From positions 294,004 through 345,953 of the forward strand of contig DLGZ01000059.1 of NCBI GenBank assembly GCA_002482965.1: a stretch of DNA of 51,950 bases, read 5' to 3'. Below the pieces are notes generated by a model that was not told the DNA's origin, did not search any database, and saw only the letters and a list, made by a program, of their open reading frames with translations. The DNA comes from Verrucomicrobiaceae bacterium UBA7681. Lineage in GTDB: Bacteria > Verrucomicrobiota > Verrucomicrobiia > Verrucomicrobiales > Verrucomicrobiaceae. Of this stretch, positions 35,599-46,800 are shown piece by piece. The translations under genes were made by a program, and so were the position numbers. Numbering within the stretch: position 1 is the stretch's first letter; each line of letters begins with the position of its first letter.

Positions 35599-38121
35599 TT
35601 AATTGAGATAACGAAATTCGGCGCTCGCGATCAGGCTCTGGCAGAAGGCGGACAGCGCGGCAAACTCCGCCTGCGCCTTCGCCTCCTTGCTGGTGCCTGA
35701 GTCCTTGGCGATCTGCTGCGGGAAGCGCATCCAGAAGTTGCTGATCGCAGCCTTTTCCTGCGTCGTGGGTTCACGGCCAAACGCCAGCTCATAGGCGTAG
35801 CTCAGTCGTTCGGCGGAGTTGCCCGGGTGCTTGGCGATGCGTGCTGCAAACGCGTCCGCTGCATTCTGCGCCTGCGGATTGTTCATCAGGTACAGGCTCT
35901 GTGAAGGCACGTTCGTGGTATCGCGATCCCCATTCACCAGACTCGCATCCGGATAGTCGAAGACGGAAAGCATTTCAGGAATCTGATCCCGAATGATTGG
36001 AATGTAGATCGAACGATAGTTGTAGGTCTTGCTCGTCAGATCACCTCGGAAGATCGAGATCAAGCCCTGCCGGCCCTCACCGGCACGTGCCACGGGAGAG
36101 CCATCCACCGGATACAGATTCAGCGAACCGCCCACCGCAAGCATCGCATCACGGATCGCCTCCGCCTCCAGCCGGCGCTGGTTCATGCGCCAGTGCCACT
36201 TGTTATCGGGATCGACGGCATAGTTCGCCGCATCGTAGCCTGATCCCATCTGGTAGGCACGGCTCATCATGATCTCACGGATCAGCTTCTTCACCGACCA
36301 GCTGTTCTCCATGAAAGAGACGGCCAGATAGTCCAGCAGTTCGGGGTGGGACGGCTTCTGACCCATCGCCCCAAAGTTGTCGGGCGTCGGAACGATGGCG
36401 CTTCCCATCAGTTTCAACCACACACGATTGGCCATCACACGTGCCGTCAGCGGGTTGTCCTTTGAGGCGATCCAATAGGCCAGGTCCAGCCTGCCGCTGC
36501 CGCTTTGCGGGCTGATGTTTAGCGGCTCGCCTTTGGCGCACAGCACTTCCACCAGGCCACGTGGTACCACGTCACCGGGCTGCTTGATGTCACCACGGAT
36601 GAGGATCGGGCTGTTGAACGGGCTGGCGCGGTCCAGCATTCCCATCGCCAGTGTGCGCGGTGTGCCATCTTCATAGAACAGATCCACGTCCGCCTTCACC
36701 TCTTCCGCACGATCACGCGCGCCACGGATGCGCAGGAAATTCGCCGCACCCGCCTTCGCTCGGTCTTCCTGACGCATGGCAAAAACCTCCTTTTGCGCCT
36801 CGTCAGCGGCGGTTTTCGCCCGGTTATAGTTACCCTTGAGTTCAGCCACTTCACCCGTCGAAATTTTCGCCAGGGCGGCGGTCTGCCCGGCGGTGCGATC
36901 CAGTTCGATCAATCCCGCCGCATTGTTGTTCTGCTGCTGCTCATACGTGCCATACAACGTCTCGCTGCTGAGAAAGATGCCCGCCAGCGCATAGTAGTCA
37001 CGCTGCGTCACCGGATCAAACTTGTGATCATGGCAGCGCGCGCAGGCCAGTGTCAGGCCCAGCATCGACTGCGATACAGCATCGATCTGCTCATCGACCA
37101 CATCCATCGAGAACTGGCGGCGGTCACGGTTGTTGTGTCCCTTGGAACCAATCGCCAGAAAACCCGTGGCCACGATCTTGTTCGCCTGATCGCGCTTGCC
37201 ATCAAACTTCAGCAGGTCTCCTGCGATCTGCTCCTTGAGAAACTGGTCGTACGGCTTGTCCTTCTTGAACGACTCAATGACGTAGTCGCGGTAGCGCCAC
37301 GCATGCGGGTAGAGCACGTTCGCCTCCTTGCCGCTGCTTTCGCCATACCGTGCCACATCCAGCCAGTGCCGCGCCCAGCGTTCGCCATAGCGTTCGGAGT
37401 CGAGATACATGTCGATGACGCGCTTCACTGCTTCCGGCGATTGATCAGCGACAAACGCTTTCACCTCATCCGGCGTCGGTGGCAGACCTGTCAGATCAAA
37501 GGCAATGCGGCGGATCAGCGTGGGCCGGTCTGCGTCGCGCATTGGATGCAATCCATTGGCTTCGATGCCTGCCAGCACAAACTTGTCGATCTCCGTCTTC
37601 GCCCACCCCTCTGTTTTCACCGCCGGCGGCGCTTGTTTCACCGGCTTTTGAAACGCCCAGTGCTTGCGGCCTTCATCCATGTCGATCACGCGTTTGCCAC
37701 CGTTCGCATTCACCACCTTGTTTTCACGCGGGTCAGGCGCACCCATCTCGATCCACTTCTTGAAATTAGCGATCACATCGTCCGGCAGCTTCTGCTTCGG
37801 CGGCATCTGCATGTCCTCGTTCTTCCAGGTCATCGCCTCATACACACTGCTCTGCGCGATGTTGCCCGGAGTCACTCCTGGATGTCCCGACTCCCCGCCC
37901 AGCAGCGTTGCCTGCTTGGTATCGAGCGTGAGCCCGCCTTTGACCTTGGAAGATTCTGCGGAGTGGCACTTGTAGCAGGACTCCACCAGCACCGGCCGGA
38001 TGTTCTTCTCAAAAAACTGCAATTGATCCGCTGGTATGCCAGCGTGCGCCGCCTCGGTGGCGTCAGCGGCACTCAAGGCCATGGGAGTAAGCAGCAGGAT
38101 GGAGAATGTCAGAGTCTTCAT
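35599..38121 (-). CDS. PSCyt1-DUF1549-DUF1553 exported protein
   Basis: This 840-aa exported protein has a signal peptide (1-20, ALSAAD). Next is a Planctomycete-type cytochrome C domain with haem-binding CYKCH (Cys49, Cys52, His53) and SSKVKGGLTLDTK. The DUF1549 (PSCyt2) domain follows, with DRPTLIRRIAFDLTGLPPTPDEV, YGERWARHWLDVARYGES and LTLACARCHDHKFDPVTQRDYYALAGIF, the last holding a second CxxCH. The C-terminal DUF1553 (PSD1) shows NPLTARVMANRVW, GAMGQKPSHPELLDYLA and RAYQMGS. It forms an operon with the DUF1501 gene downstream. The pair is very frequent in this phylum group; electron transfer coupled to degradation of a polymer is an inference from others' proposals. Confidence 0.93.
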   Translation of the reverse strand: MKTLTFSILLLTPMALSAADATEAAHAGIPADQLQFFEKNIRPVLVESCYKCHSAESSKVKGGLTLDTKQATLLGGESGHPGVTPGNIAQSSVYEAMTWKNEDMQMPPKQKLPDDVIANFKKWIEMGAPDPRENKVVNANGGKRVIDMDEGRKHWAFQKPVKQAPPAVKTEGWAKTEIDKFVLAGIEANGLHPMRDADRPTLIRRIAFDLTGLPPTPDEVKAFVADQSPEAVKRVIDMYLDSERYGERWARHWLDVARYGESSGKEANVLYPHAWRYRDYVIESFKKDKPYDQFLKEQIAGDLLKFDGKRDQANKIVATGFLAIGSKGHNNRDRRQFSMDVVDEQIDAVSQSMLGLTLACARCHDHKFDPVTQRDYYALAGIFLSSETLYGTYEQQQNNNAAGLIELDRTAGQTAALAKISTGEVAELKGNYNRAKTAADEAQKEVFAMRQEDRAKAGAANFLRIRGARDRAEEVKADVDLFYEDGTPRTLAMGMLDRASPFNSPILIRGDIKQPGDVVPRGLVEVLCAKGEPLNISPQSGSGRLDLAYWIASKDNPLTARVMANRVWLKLMGSAIVPTPDNFGAMGQKPSHPELLDYLAVSFMENSWSVKKLIREIMMSRAYQMGSGYDAANYAVDPDNKWHWRMNQRRLEAEAIRDAMLAVGGSLNLYPVDGSPVARAGEGRQGLISIFRGDLTSKTYNYRSIYIPIIRDQIPEMLSVFDYPDASLVNGDRDTTNVPSQSLYLMNNPQAQNAADAFAARIAKHPGNSAERLSYAYELAFGREPTTQEKAAISNFWMRFPQQIAKDSGTSKEAKAQAEFAALSAFCQSLIASAEFRYLN

Positions 38122-38266
38122 GGGAGAGCTAAGCAGAAGACCGTGTGTAACACCCTGGTCCTAAAAAGGTTTCTCCAAAGCTGCGCCTGCCTACAGCTAC
38201 CGCTGAAACTCCCTGCCGACGAGAGCCGTTAGGTCCATCCTCCACTTCTTGCCCCCCTCGCTCCTC

Positions 38267-39139
38267 ATGCGCCATCTCATCGCCTCCTTGCTGCTCGTCT
38301 CCTCCATCCACGCGGCGGAACTCGTCGTTCCAGACAGTGTCACTTTCACCCGCGACATCGAATTCGCCAATCCCGACAACCAGCATCTGCAGGTCAATCT
38401 GGCCCAGCCCAAAGACGGCCAGGGCCCCTTCCCCGCCGTGGTCTGCATCCACGGCGGCGGCTTTCGTGCAGGCAAGCGCGAGGGGTATGACAAACTGCTG
38501 CTCACACTCGCCCAGCATGGCTATGTGGCCATCACCGTCACCTACCGGCTGGCTCCAGCCTACCCCTTCCCGGCAGCCGTGTATGACTGCAAAGCAGCGG
38601 TGCGCTGGCTGCGTGCGAACGCCGCCACGTATCACGTGGACCCCGCACGCATCGGTACCATGGGCGGCTCTGCGGGCGGCCACCTGGCGCAGTTCCTCGG
38701 CGTCACCGCCGGAGTCCCTCAGTTCGAAGGTGAAGGAAATCTGGATCAAAGCAGCTCCGTCAGCTGTGTGGTCAATTTCTTTGGCCCCAGTGACTTCACC
38801 AAAAGCTACGACAAGAGCGTGGACGCCAAAGAAGTGCTGCCCCTCTTCTTCGGCGGCGACCTCAGCACCAAGCGCAAGGAGCACATCATCGGCAGTCCCT
38901 TGTACTGGGTGACGCCGAACGCCGCCCCCACTCTCTGCCTACATGGCACCGCCGATGAATACGTCGCCTATGAGCAGGCCACCTGGATCGTGGACAAGCT
39001 CAAGGCCGCCACCGTGGAAGCCGAACTCGTCGGCTTTGAAGGCGCGGGCCACGGCCTGAAGGGAGTGCCCCCTGAAAAAACCGAGCAGCTCATGCTGGCC
39101 TTCTTTGACCGGCACCTCAAGCCTGCCGCAGCCCCATAA
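38267..39139 (+). CDS. Secreted alpha/beta-hydrolase (esterase, HSL-like)
   Basis: From the ATG at 38267 (a TTG at 38249 is also in frame) this 290-aa protein has a signal peptide (MRHLIASLLLVSSIHAAE). The oxyanion-hole motif HGGG (62-65), the nucleophile elbow GGSAGG (Ser135), Asp230 in HGTADEYV and His262 in GAGHGL complete a catalytic triad. The order and the HGGGF start fit the hormone-sensitive-lipase/xylan-esterase-like group of carbohydrate or short-chain esterases often found near planctomycete sulfatases. The actual ester substrate is unknown. It is divergent from the DUF1549 gene and about 116 bp upstream of the GTPase operon. Confidence 0.88.
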   Translation: MRHLIASLLLVSSIHAAELVVPDSVTFTRDIEFANPDNQHLQVNLAQPKDGQGPFPAVVCIHGGGFRAGKREGYDKLLLTLAQHGYVAITVTYRLAPAYPFPAAVYDCKAAVRWLRANAATYHVDPARIGTMGGSAGGHLAQFLGVTAGVPQFEGEGNLDQSSSVSCVVNFFGPSDFTKSYDKSVDAKEVLPLFFGGDLSTKRKEHIIGSPLYWVTPNAAPTLCLHGTADEYVAYEQATWIVDKLKAATVEAELVGFEGAGHGLKGVPPEKTEQLMLAFFDRHLKPAAAP

Positions 39140-39255
39140 CTGCGTGTTGATTGAATCTGCAATGATTTGATCAACCATTAAACTCGCGCTTTTGTAAGTA
39201 AAAAGCCAAATTAAGATCGACCTTCGCAGGTTCATTTTTTAATTATCCCCTACCC

Positions 39256-41100
39256 ATGACGCAGCAGGCAAGAATGAACGGCAACCACAACACCCTTTGC
39301 ATTTTAAACTGCATCACTGGAGAACGTGCCCAATTTGACGGCGAAACCTTTATGATAGGCTCAGGGCAGCAGTCCGACTTGAAGCTGAACTCACCTCAAT
39401 GTCCCCAGGTTCTGTGCAAGGTGACGAAAAGCGGGGACACCATGGATTTCCAGTTCAGCCGTCCGGTGCAGATCAATGGTGCCGAGGCGGCTTCCTTCAG
39501 ATCCTCGCCCGGAGAAGAGCACACCGTGGCAGGCAGCGGGTTCCTGCTGGCCTTTAAATACAGTACTCAGGCGAGCGCCTGGATGGCTTTGGGCAGTGAT
39601 AATTCATGGCATGTTTATAACAGTGAACAGCATGACTGGAACGGCCCGTTTGGACCTGAATTTTTGAAAACTTGGCTGGCGCAGTTCTCAGTCAACGCCC
39701 GCAAGCGGCTGCTTTTAATTCCGAACGGAATGGAACAGATGGGGTTTTATGTGCAAGACGCCGTTGAGATTCTCAAAATCCCTCCGCCCATGACCCCGCC
39801 AGCCGAAAAAACCGCCTGGTTTGACCGCTACAGTTCCACTCCCGATGAACCCGCCAGTCCTGCACCAGAATCTGTGGCTGAGGCCTCAGAAGTGAACAGC
39901 GAATACGGCGAGTTCACCTGCCCAATCTGCTGGTTCAAATTTGACCGGGGCGATGCGATGAACATCGCCGTGCACAACAGCCTGCGGGGCGATCCCATGC
40001 TCGGCGATGAGGCCATGCAGCGATTCCATGCCACGCGCTTCAATGACCGCGGTCAGGCGCTGGATGCCATGGGCCTGTCCACCTCCGACCTGGCCTGCCC
40101 GCACTGCCGCCGCAAGCTGCCACCAGGATTTCTCGATCTGCCCCATCACATTTTTTCCATCGTCGGTGCGCCTTCGTCAGGCAAATCGTACTACCTGAGC
40201 GTGCTGATCAAAGTGCTGCAGAGCACCTTGTTTCAGAATTTTGGCATCACATTCCGGGATGCCGACCCCTCGGAGAACGTCATCCTCACGCAGATGAAGA
40301 CGCAGCTGTTTTCCTCCTCGTCACCGGAGGATGCCTTCCTGGCCAAAACCGACCTTGAAGGAGCTCTTTATGAGACTCTGCCCCGCCAGGGTCGCAAGGT
40401 GCGCCTGCCGAAACCTTTCATCTTCAAACTGTCCCATCCTGCCACACCAGAGAACGGCTTCTCCATGGTCTTTTACGACAATGCGGGCGAGCATTTTGAA
40501 CCGACCCGCAACAGCGCGGACTCACCTGGGGCCCAGCACATCGCGGTGGCTTCCGGCATTTTCTTTCTCTTTGATCCTCTGCACAACACCGAATTCCGCG
40601 CCATGATGAAGAGCGTCACGGATCCGCAGATCAAGACCCACCGCATTGATCAGCAGGATGTCATCCTCGCTGAAACGGAAGTCCGCATCAAAAGTCTGCT
40701 CGGGATGGACTCCCGCCAGCGCGTCGCCACACCGCTCGCGGTGATGGTGGGCAAGTACGACACCTGGGCCTACCTGCTGGGTGATGAGCCGCTGCTGCCG
40801 GCCATCCAGGATGGAACGGTCAGACTCGACCACATCAAAACAAACTCCACCCGCGTGCGCAATCTCATGGTGCGCACCTGCCCTTCCATCGTGGCCAATG
40901 CTGAAGCCATCTCTTCGAACGTTTGTTACTTCGCCGTCAGTCCACTGGGCTGTTCTCCCGTGGAGTTTCTCGACCGCGAAGGCACTCCCCGCATCGGCCC
41001 TGATCCGAAGCAGCTCAATCCCCGGCATGTGGAGGCCCCTACTCTCTGGGTGCTCGCGCAGGCCACGCCTGAGATGATTCACTCCACCTCCGCGAACTGA
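39256..41100 (+). CDS. FHA-like / zinc-ribbon / P-loop GTPase, first gene of the seven-gene operon
   Basis: This 614-aa soluble protein has an N-terminal FHA-like beta-sandwich (about 10-105, with FMIGSGQQSDLKLNSPQCP, like the GR..SD..L..p.vS pattern). A split zinc ribbon follows (Cys222-Cys225 and Cys281-Cys284), then a P-loop GTPase domain: Walker A GAPSSGKS (304-311), switch-II-like YDNAGEHFE with DNAG (408-411), and VGKYD (498-502) in the place of NKxD. The layout resembles the double-GTPase (DO-GTPase2-like) proteins that occur beside GAP1 genes. No membrane helix is present, so it acts in the cytoplasm. The upstream 116 bp is AT-rich with a GTTGAT...ATCAAC repeat. The GTPase call is firm; the subfamily call is tentative. 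Confidence 0.82.
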   Translation: MTQQARMNGNHNTLCILNCITGERAQFDGETFMIGSGQQSDLKLNSPQCPQVLCKVTKSGDTMDFQFSRPVQINGAEAASFRSSPGEEHTVAGSGFLLAFKYSTQASAWMALGSDNSWHVYNSEQHDWNGPFGPEFLKTWLAQFSVNARKRLLLIPNGMEQMGFYVQDAVEILKIPPPMTPPAEKTAWFDRYSSTPDEPASPAPESVAEASEVNSEYGEFTCPICWFKFDRGDAMNIAVHNSLRGDPMLGDEAMQRFHATRFNDRGQALDAMGLSTSDLACPHCRRKLPPGFLDLPHHIFSIVGAPSSGKSYYLSVLIKVLQSTLFQNFGITFRDADPSENVILTQMKTQLFSSSSPEDAFLAKTDLEGALYETLPRQGRKVRLPKPFIFKLSHPATPENGFSMVFYDNAGEHFEPTRNSADSPGAQHIAVASGIFFLFDPLHNTEFRAMMKSVTDPQIKTHRIDQQDVILAETEVRIKSLLGMDSRQRVATPLAVMVGKYDTWAYLLGDEPLLPAIQDGTVRLDHIKTNSTRVRNLMVRTCPSIVANAEAISSNVCYFAVSPLGCSPVEFLDREGTPRIGPDPKQLNPRHVEAPTLWVLAQATPEMIHSTSAN

Positions 41101-41104
41101 TCCC

Positions 41105-43861
41105 ATGGCTTGGCAGCTCATTTACACCAGCGCCCCACGCCTGCTCGAAGCAGGCCGCACCGGATTCGGCACCGTGGCCAGACATCGTGCCGTCAGCGGC
41201 ATTCTCGCTGCCTCAGTGGAGCGCTTCAGCCAGTTTGCCCGCCTGCCGGGTCATGACCCACGGCGCGTCGTTCACGCCCACCGCACCCTGACCGTGGGCT
41301 CGGGCACCTTTCATATTCTGAGTTGTCTGCAGGACGCAGGCTCTGACTACACTGGACGCACCAACCACATCGCCCATCACCTCATCGCCGAACCACGCGA
41401 GATTCGTGCCCTCTCCGCCGCAGGACTGACACCGGCAGATGTGCTTCTCAGCATGGCTTGGCGCAGTTCATGGAGCGAAGGTCCGCGTTTCCTTGACTCC
41501 GCCGAAGAGGTGAATCTATCGTCCTTCACCCCTTCGGCTTCTCATGCCTGGTCCTCTGTCACCGGCAATCCCGCCTCCGCCGGCATTCTGGGCTCCCGTG
41601 AAGCACACAAGGGCTGCTATCTCATCACACCTCCTGGCATCAGCAGTCTGGAACTTTTCCGCGAGTCTTTGCTGGAGCAGGCGGCACAGGCCTGGCAGAC
41701 CCGCTTCACCACCTGTCTGGAGCCGAATGACGATGTGGCGGACTTCCACTGGGTGGCGCTTTCATCCTCCTCGCCCATGCGCGGACACGTGGAGTCCTCC
41801 AACCGCCTTGTTCTTGATCTCACCCGTCCAGGCACCCTACCGGCACCGCCGCCGCCTCAGGTTGCCCCGCCTGTCTTTGAAGCCGTGTATGCCGCAGCAT
41901 CGGAGCCCGCGTACTCCATGCCAGCACCGGTCCGTGAACCCATGCGTTCGTCAGATGCCGCGCCCGCTCCCGTCAGCCCCATGGGCTCCTGGTCGCCGGA
42001 GCCTCGCCGCAAGGCACCAAAATCAAACAAGAGCTTCATCGGCATATCTCTCATCATTGCCGCCGTGATGATCGTTGTCGTCGTCGGAGCATTGCTGCGG
42101 CAGAACAACCTGCAGGTTCAGGAGCGCACCGACTATGAACTAAAGATCGCCAAAACCTGGGAAAGCCACCAACTCGTTCTCAACGACACGCGCAAGCTGC
42201 TCGAAGAGCAGTCGGACATGGAGGAAGGAACAGCCCTGCTGAAGTCGCACGAGGATTTTTTCCGCAGCATGCAGCATGTGCTTCACCAACCGGGCGCGCC
42301 CATCGAACTCTCCTTGCCAGCGGATACTCAGGATGAACTCAAAGACCTCAAAGAACTGCTGGATGAATGGGCGGCGCTGCATTTGAGCCCCTGGGCGAAG
42401 CTGCAATCCGACCAGGCCACAGTGACGGCCTCGGACATCCTAGTGGCGTACCGCAAATGGCAGGACTCGCGCACGGCCAAATGGAAACAGCTGACCGATT
42501 ATCTGAGTCTCAAAGACATTCCACCTCCCGGCGATGAAGTGATTCAATCACTGAAGACCGCAGCGAAGGAGGTGTTGCGCCATGCGGAGCCTGCGCGCGA
42601 CACCCGCTCGAATTGGGTAGAGGTATTTAAAATCCCCGGAGCCCCGCTGACCAGCAGTGTTCTCGAAGCGCAGCAATGGCTGAAGCTATGGGCTGAACTG
42701 GATGAGGCCAGCACCCGTTCCCACGCCACAGCACTAACAGCCGCCGCCATCAAATCACTGCCCGAATGGCTGCGCGAAAAGGCTGCAGGAGTGAAGCAGC
42801 GGCAGGACACTCCAAAAGACCTCAGGATGGCGGTCAAGGCTGACGACAAGCACGCTCAAGAGGTGCCAAAACCGGTGCCCCTGATCGAAGATGCGGACGG
42901 GATTTCCGCCGCGAATGGCATCTTTCTTTGCCTGCTCCAGCCCAACGATGATTCGGTGGGCAGAATCGTCGGCCTGCAAGTCTCTGCCGACATGCAGTTG
43001 TTCGTCGGCACCGCCTGGGACAGGCATCCCCCCCCCGATGGAAAGACCGAGCCCAAAAGTGGCGAATTGAAAAAGTGGATGGGAGTCAGCTCGGAAGGCA
43101 GTGAGGAACTCAAGTTCAGTCCCTCCTTGTTAGCAAAACTGCCCGATATGATCGTCTTCTCCAAGGACGGCAGACTGACCGCCATTCCTGAAGACCTTCG
43201 CAAATCACCCGACGGCGTCAGGATCGTGGCACGCAGCAAAGACGGACGGCAGGTGCAGTTTGATCTGCGGCTGATCCCAATCAGCAGAGTCTCCTCCAGA
43301 CCCATCCTAACACAGGCCATTGAAACCACGGTGGACAATGCCGCCACCGTAACGCTAAACCTGCCCGCAGGCTTCCTCAGCCGGTTGCACATCGTCGGGC
43401 AGCAGGAACTGCTTTATGTCCTGAGACATGACGGCCCCGAGACCCAGCAGAAATTTTACGCACTGAAATCTGCAGGAGATTCTGCATTCCAAGTCCTGCC
43501 CCCAAAAGTCCCCGGCAGCCCCGTGCAGAATCGGCCCCTTATCGAGAAAGAGATCAAAGAACTCGAAGCTGGAATTTCAAAGGACGTTGACGACCTGGCG
43601 GAGAATGAGAGCAAAAATATATCGCCCACTCAAAAGGCAGCGAGAAGACATTCCTACGAGAAGAGCAAAGCTGACAAGGAACTCAAACTGCAAGAATTGC
43701 AGACCAAGTTGCAAAATCTTGGAGGGAAGGCGCCCCCGCCTTTTGATCTCCTGCCAGGCAATTACATCCTGCTGCTGGAGCAGCCGAACAGGATCGAGCT
43801 TTGTCAGCTAAAAGTGCTTCTGCCCGCTGGTCATTCCCAATCCAAGCCTTCCAATCCGTGA
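41105..43861 (+). CDS. GTPase-associated protein 1 (GAP1)-like membrane protein
   Basis: The gene starts 4 bp after the GTPase stop. The 918-aa protein begins MAWQLIYTSAPRLLEAGRTGFGTVARH and continues to TGRTNHIAHHLIAEPREI (83-100), a pattern I associate with the N-terminal domain (type 2) of GTPase-associated protein 1, always found next to DO-GTPases. A Pro/Ala linker (245-300) leads to one membrane helix (about 311-331), then a charged helical periplasmic region (340-620), a beta-rich part (about 630-780) and a coiled coil (about 805-860). It probably carries the signal from the cytoplasmic GTPase across the membrane. Its stop codon overlaps the next start (GTGA). Family by eye; topology is seen. 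Confidence 0.7.
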   Translation: MAWQLIYTSAPRLLEAGRTGFGTVARHRAVSGILAASVERFSQFARLPGHDPRRVVHAHRTLTVGSGTFHILSCLQDAGSDYTGRTNHIAHHLIAEPREIRALSAAGLTPADVLLSMAWRSSWSEGPRFLDSAEEVNLSSFTPSASHAWSSVTGNPASAGILGSREAHKGCYLITPPGISSLELFRESLLEQAAQAWQTRFTTCLEPNDDVADFHWVALSSSSPMRGHVESSNRLVLDLTRPGTLPAPPPPQVAPPVFEAVYAAASEPAYSMPAPVREPMRSSDAAPAPVSPMGSWSPEPRRKAPKSNKSFIGISLIIAAVMIVVVVGALLRQNNLQVQERTDYELKIAKTWESHQLVLNDTRKLLEEQSDMEEGTALLKSHEDFFRSMQHVLHQPGAPIELSLPADTQDELKDLKELLDEWAALHLSPWAKLQSDQATVTASDILVAYRKWQDSRTAKWKQLTDYLSLKDIPPPGDEVIQSLKTAAKEVLRHAEPARDTRSNWVEVFKIPGAPLTSSVLEAQQWLKLWAELDEASTRSHATALTAAAIKSLPEWLREKAAGVKQRQDTPKDLRMAVKADDKHAQEVPKPVPLIEDADGISAANGIFLCLLQPNDDSVGRIVGLQVSADMQLFVGTAWDRHPPPDGKTEPKSGELKKWMGVSSEGSEELKFSPSLLAKLPDMIVFSKDGRLTAIPEDLRKSPDGVRIVARSKDGRQVQFDLRLIPISRVSSRPILTQAIETTVDNAATVTLNLPAGFLSRLHIVGQQELLYVLRHDGPETQQKFYALKSAGDSAFQVLPPKVPGSPVQNRPLIEKEIKELEAGISKDVDDLAENESKNISPTQKAARRHSYEKSKADKELKLQELQTKLQNLGGKAPPPFDLLPGNYILLLEQPNRIELCQLKVLLPAGHSQSKPSNP

Positions 43862-46800
43862 AACCCCTCCTTCAAGCCATCGAGGCCATCCGCGCCGCAC
43901 TCAAAGAGGAAGTACCGCCATCCGCAGTGCAAGATGCCGCCGTCATCTACGCACAGCTCTGCTCGGAAGTGGAGCGGCGGCTGGACCTTGTCGCAGCCAT
44001 GCTGCAGAAAGGCAGTGACTACCAGGCCCTGCAGGTGGCCGAAGAAGACCCGCCGCTGCTTGATCTCGCGGCCTCAGTGAGTTTCGGCGAAGAAAAGAAC
44101 TGGCAGATCTATTGCGACACGCACGGACTGAAGGTGGCACCGCGCCTGGACACCCGCATCATTCTGGATCTGGAGACCCTCTATGGCCGCGGCATCTCCG
44201 CCAATCATCCGCTCTACAAAGACTTTCGCGCAGCGGTGCTCTCACGTGATGACGCGAAGTCGCTGCGCATCGTCAAAACCATCCTCAAGCTGAACCCGCA
44301 GGATGACAACGCCAAGAAGGAACTCCAGCGCCTGGAGAACAAGGGGCTGCAGGAAAATATCGAACAGTTGCGTGAGGCGCTGAAGACGGATGATGAGGAG
44401 CTCATCGCCACACTGACCGAGGGCATCAAAGCCGTCGCACCCACATCCAAGCTGGAACGCCTGGATGTCTTTCAGCAGGGCGAGAACATCCGCCAGGCGC
44501 TCCGCCGCAGGCAGGCGGAGACTCGCATGCCAGACATGCTCACCACCCTGCAGATGCTGAAGGCGGAAGGCAAATGGCGGCAGGTGGGACAGATGCTTGG
44601 TGTCATGAACGCCATGCTCAAGGAGCACCAAATCGTACCCGCCGATGTTGCACAGAAAACAGCCTTGGAAGATCTGACACGCTTCCTGCAAAAAGAAAAG
44701 GCCGCTGATGAAAAGCAGCGCAGCTTTGACAGCACTCTCAAAACCTTTCTCGTCTTTGTCGAGGAAGTGGAAACCCGCCTGCTCACAGGTGCAGGTGTCA
44801 CTTATGATGAGATTGCCGGAAAGGACGAGAGTTTCGTCAAACGCTGGAAGGAGCTGGAAGGCTATCAACTGCCGGTGGCTGCGGAATCTTTGCAGCGCCT
44901 TCGCGCAGCAGGCCAGGAGCTGCGTGCCAAGCTGGAGCGCATGCAGCGAACCAAACGTATGGGCAACATGGCTTTGGCCGCTGCCACATTGGTGCTGCTG
45001 TGCTGCATTTCCGCCATCGGTCTGCATGCCTGGAAGGCGTGGACACTGACGCAGGAACTCGCCTCGTATCAGGCCAAGGAAAACTACAGCGCCGCTGAAG
45101 GTCTGATCAAGAAACTGCGCAGCGAGGAGGAACTGCTGCTGCGCTGGCCCTACCTGCAGGCCAGGATCGAAGAGGTCAGTTCCTGGGCCGCCAAAACCCG
45201 CGTCACCGGCAAGCAGGCAGCGGATGCCTTGCTGGCCTTGGAGAATACATTTCAGGGTGAGCAAACCACTTTGTCCCCCACCCAATTGGTCAGGCAGTTC
45301 GACGATGCCGAAGTTCTGGTGAAACAGCTGGGCGGTGATGTTGTGGCTGAGCCAAAGAATCGTCTCATGACATTGAAGACCAAAAAGGATCTTCACCTCG
45401 CGACGGTTCTAAAGAAGCTCACCACCAGCACCGCCACCACCCTGGGCAATCTCGAAAAGCGCGGCACCGCAGAGCTTTCACATGAGAAGCTGGCTGCCAG
45501 TGTCAGCACCAGTTGCACGGCTATCGACAAGGAGTTGCAGCCGCTCGAAGCACTCCTCAAACCCGAGGTGGCTGCACTGGCCCTCCCGGCGGATTTGGAG
45601 GCCCGCATCACAACCCTGCGCAATCGGCTGAACACCTATCAGGAAGACCTGAAATCATTCGCCGCCATCCGGGCGGGGACAGCCGGCGCAGGCACGCTGG
45701 ACGACTACCTCAAAGCGGTCTCCAAATGGCAGTCTGTCAAGTTTGCCGAAGCCGCTCCTTCCTTGAAAATGCTGGACACACTGCCTACCGAAAAGGCCTT
45801 TCAGGCGGCGCTCTTCACCGGTGGAGACCTGGACGAGCTCCAGGCCATACTCGATGACAAGTCCGGCCACTACATGGCTCCCGACACACTCCTCGAATCA
45901 GAGCTCAAAATAATCCTCTCACTCCTGCACGATGAAAATCTGAACAACATTTTCGAAAGCACCGTCGTCCATTATTCCAAAAACAAGGGCAGTTCCACTT
46001 TCTGGTCCATGGGCAAACCTGAAACGGTCAAGATTGGCAATTCATTGCGCTGGAGCGGCAAATTCTACGAGCCCGATCAGAATCAAATGACGGTGATGTT
46101 TATTCAGCGCAGCCTCAATCGCGCTGGAGAGGTCGGCTTTTATCAGGGGGATGCAGTGAGCAGCACCTCCCTGAGCCATACCAGTGAATTCATGAACCTT
46201 CTCGATATCGGGCGCATCACAGACGAAAAAGGAGAGCGTGTGCACAAGCCGCTCTTCGATGTCTTTGACAAGCTGGTGCAGGACACTCGTGGCAGCCCCA
46301 TTGCAAAGGCCTATGTCCTGCTCAAGCTCGAAGGCATGCTGCGCATGCGGTCACGCGAATGGGGCTTGTACTTCTGCCCTTCGTTGCAGCAGGATCTGCG
46401 GATTCTTCACAAGACCCTCGGCAACACAGCTCTGCGCAGCGAGGACTGGCTCGTGCCGACTATGCGGGAAAAATGGCAGGCTCCGCTCACGGCTTTTTTC
46501 ACCCCCTTGAAAGCACGCGCCTACCTGCGGGAGGCGGTCGCCAACCGGAACTACCTGCGCGCAGCCACCAACGCCGGACTGAAATTTGCCGGCTATGTGG
46601 AGACCGACCTGTCACTGATACTCAACCCGCAGGGCCGCTCCGCTGGAGAGCTGTGGGTGATCGGCAGAGAAAACGGCAAGCCGCTCCTCGTGGCCAACCC
46701 TGCTGCTGGGAAAGCGGCCGCAGACACACCCAAAGCAATCATGGCCACCGCTTCCGTTCCTCTGAGCCCCGTGTTCGTCGTGACCACGGACCGGCGCGCT

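Noticed and set aside
36793..38232. 479-aa plus-strand ORF antisense to the DUF1549/DUF1553 gene
   Set aside because: Shadow of a well-recognised family protein; the translation is Arg/His/Leu-rich.
43801..43857. TTG start for the 1010-aa protein
   Set aside because: The GTG at 43858 overlaps the preceding stop as GTGA and begins a regular helix; the extra 19 residues from TTG lie fully inside the previous gene.
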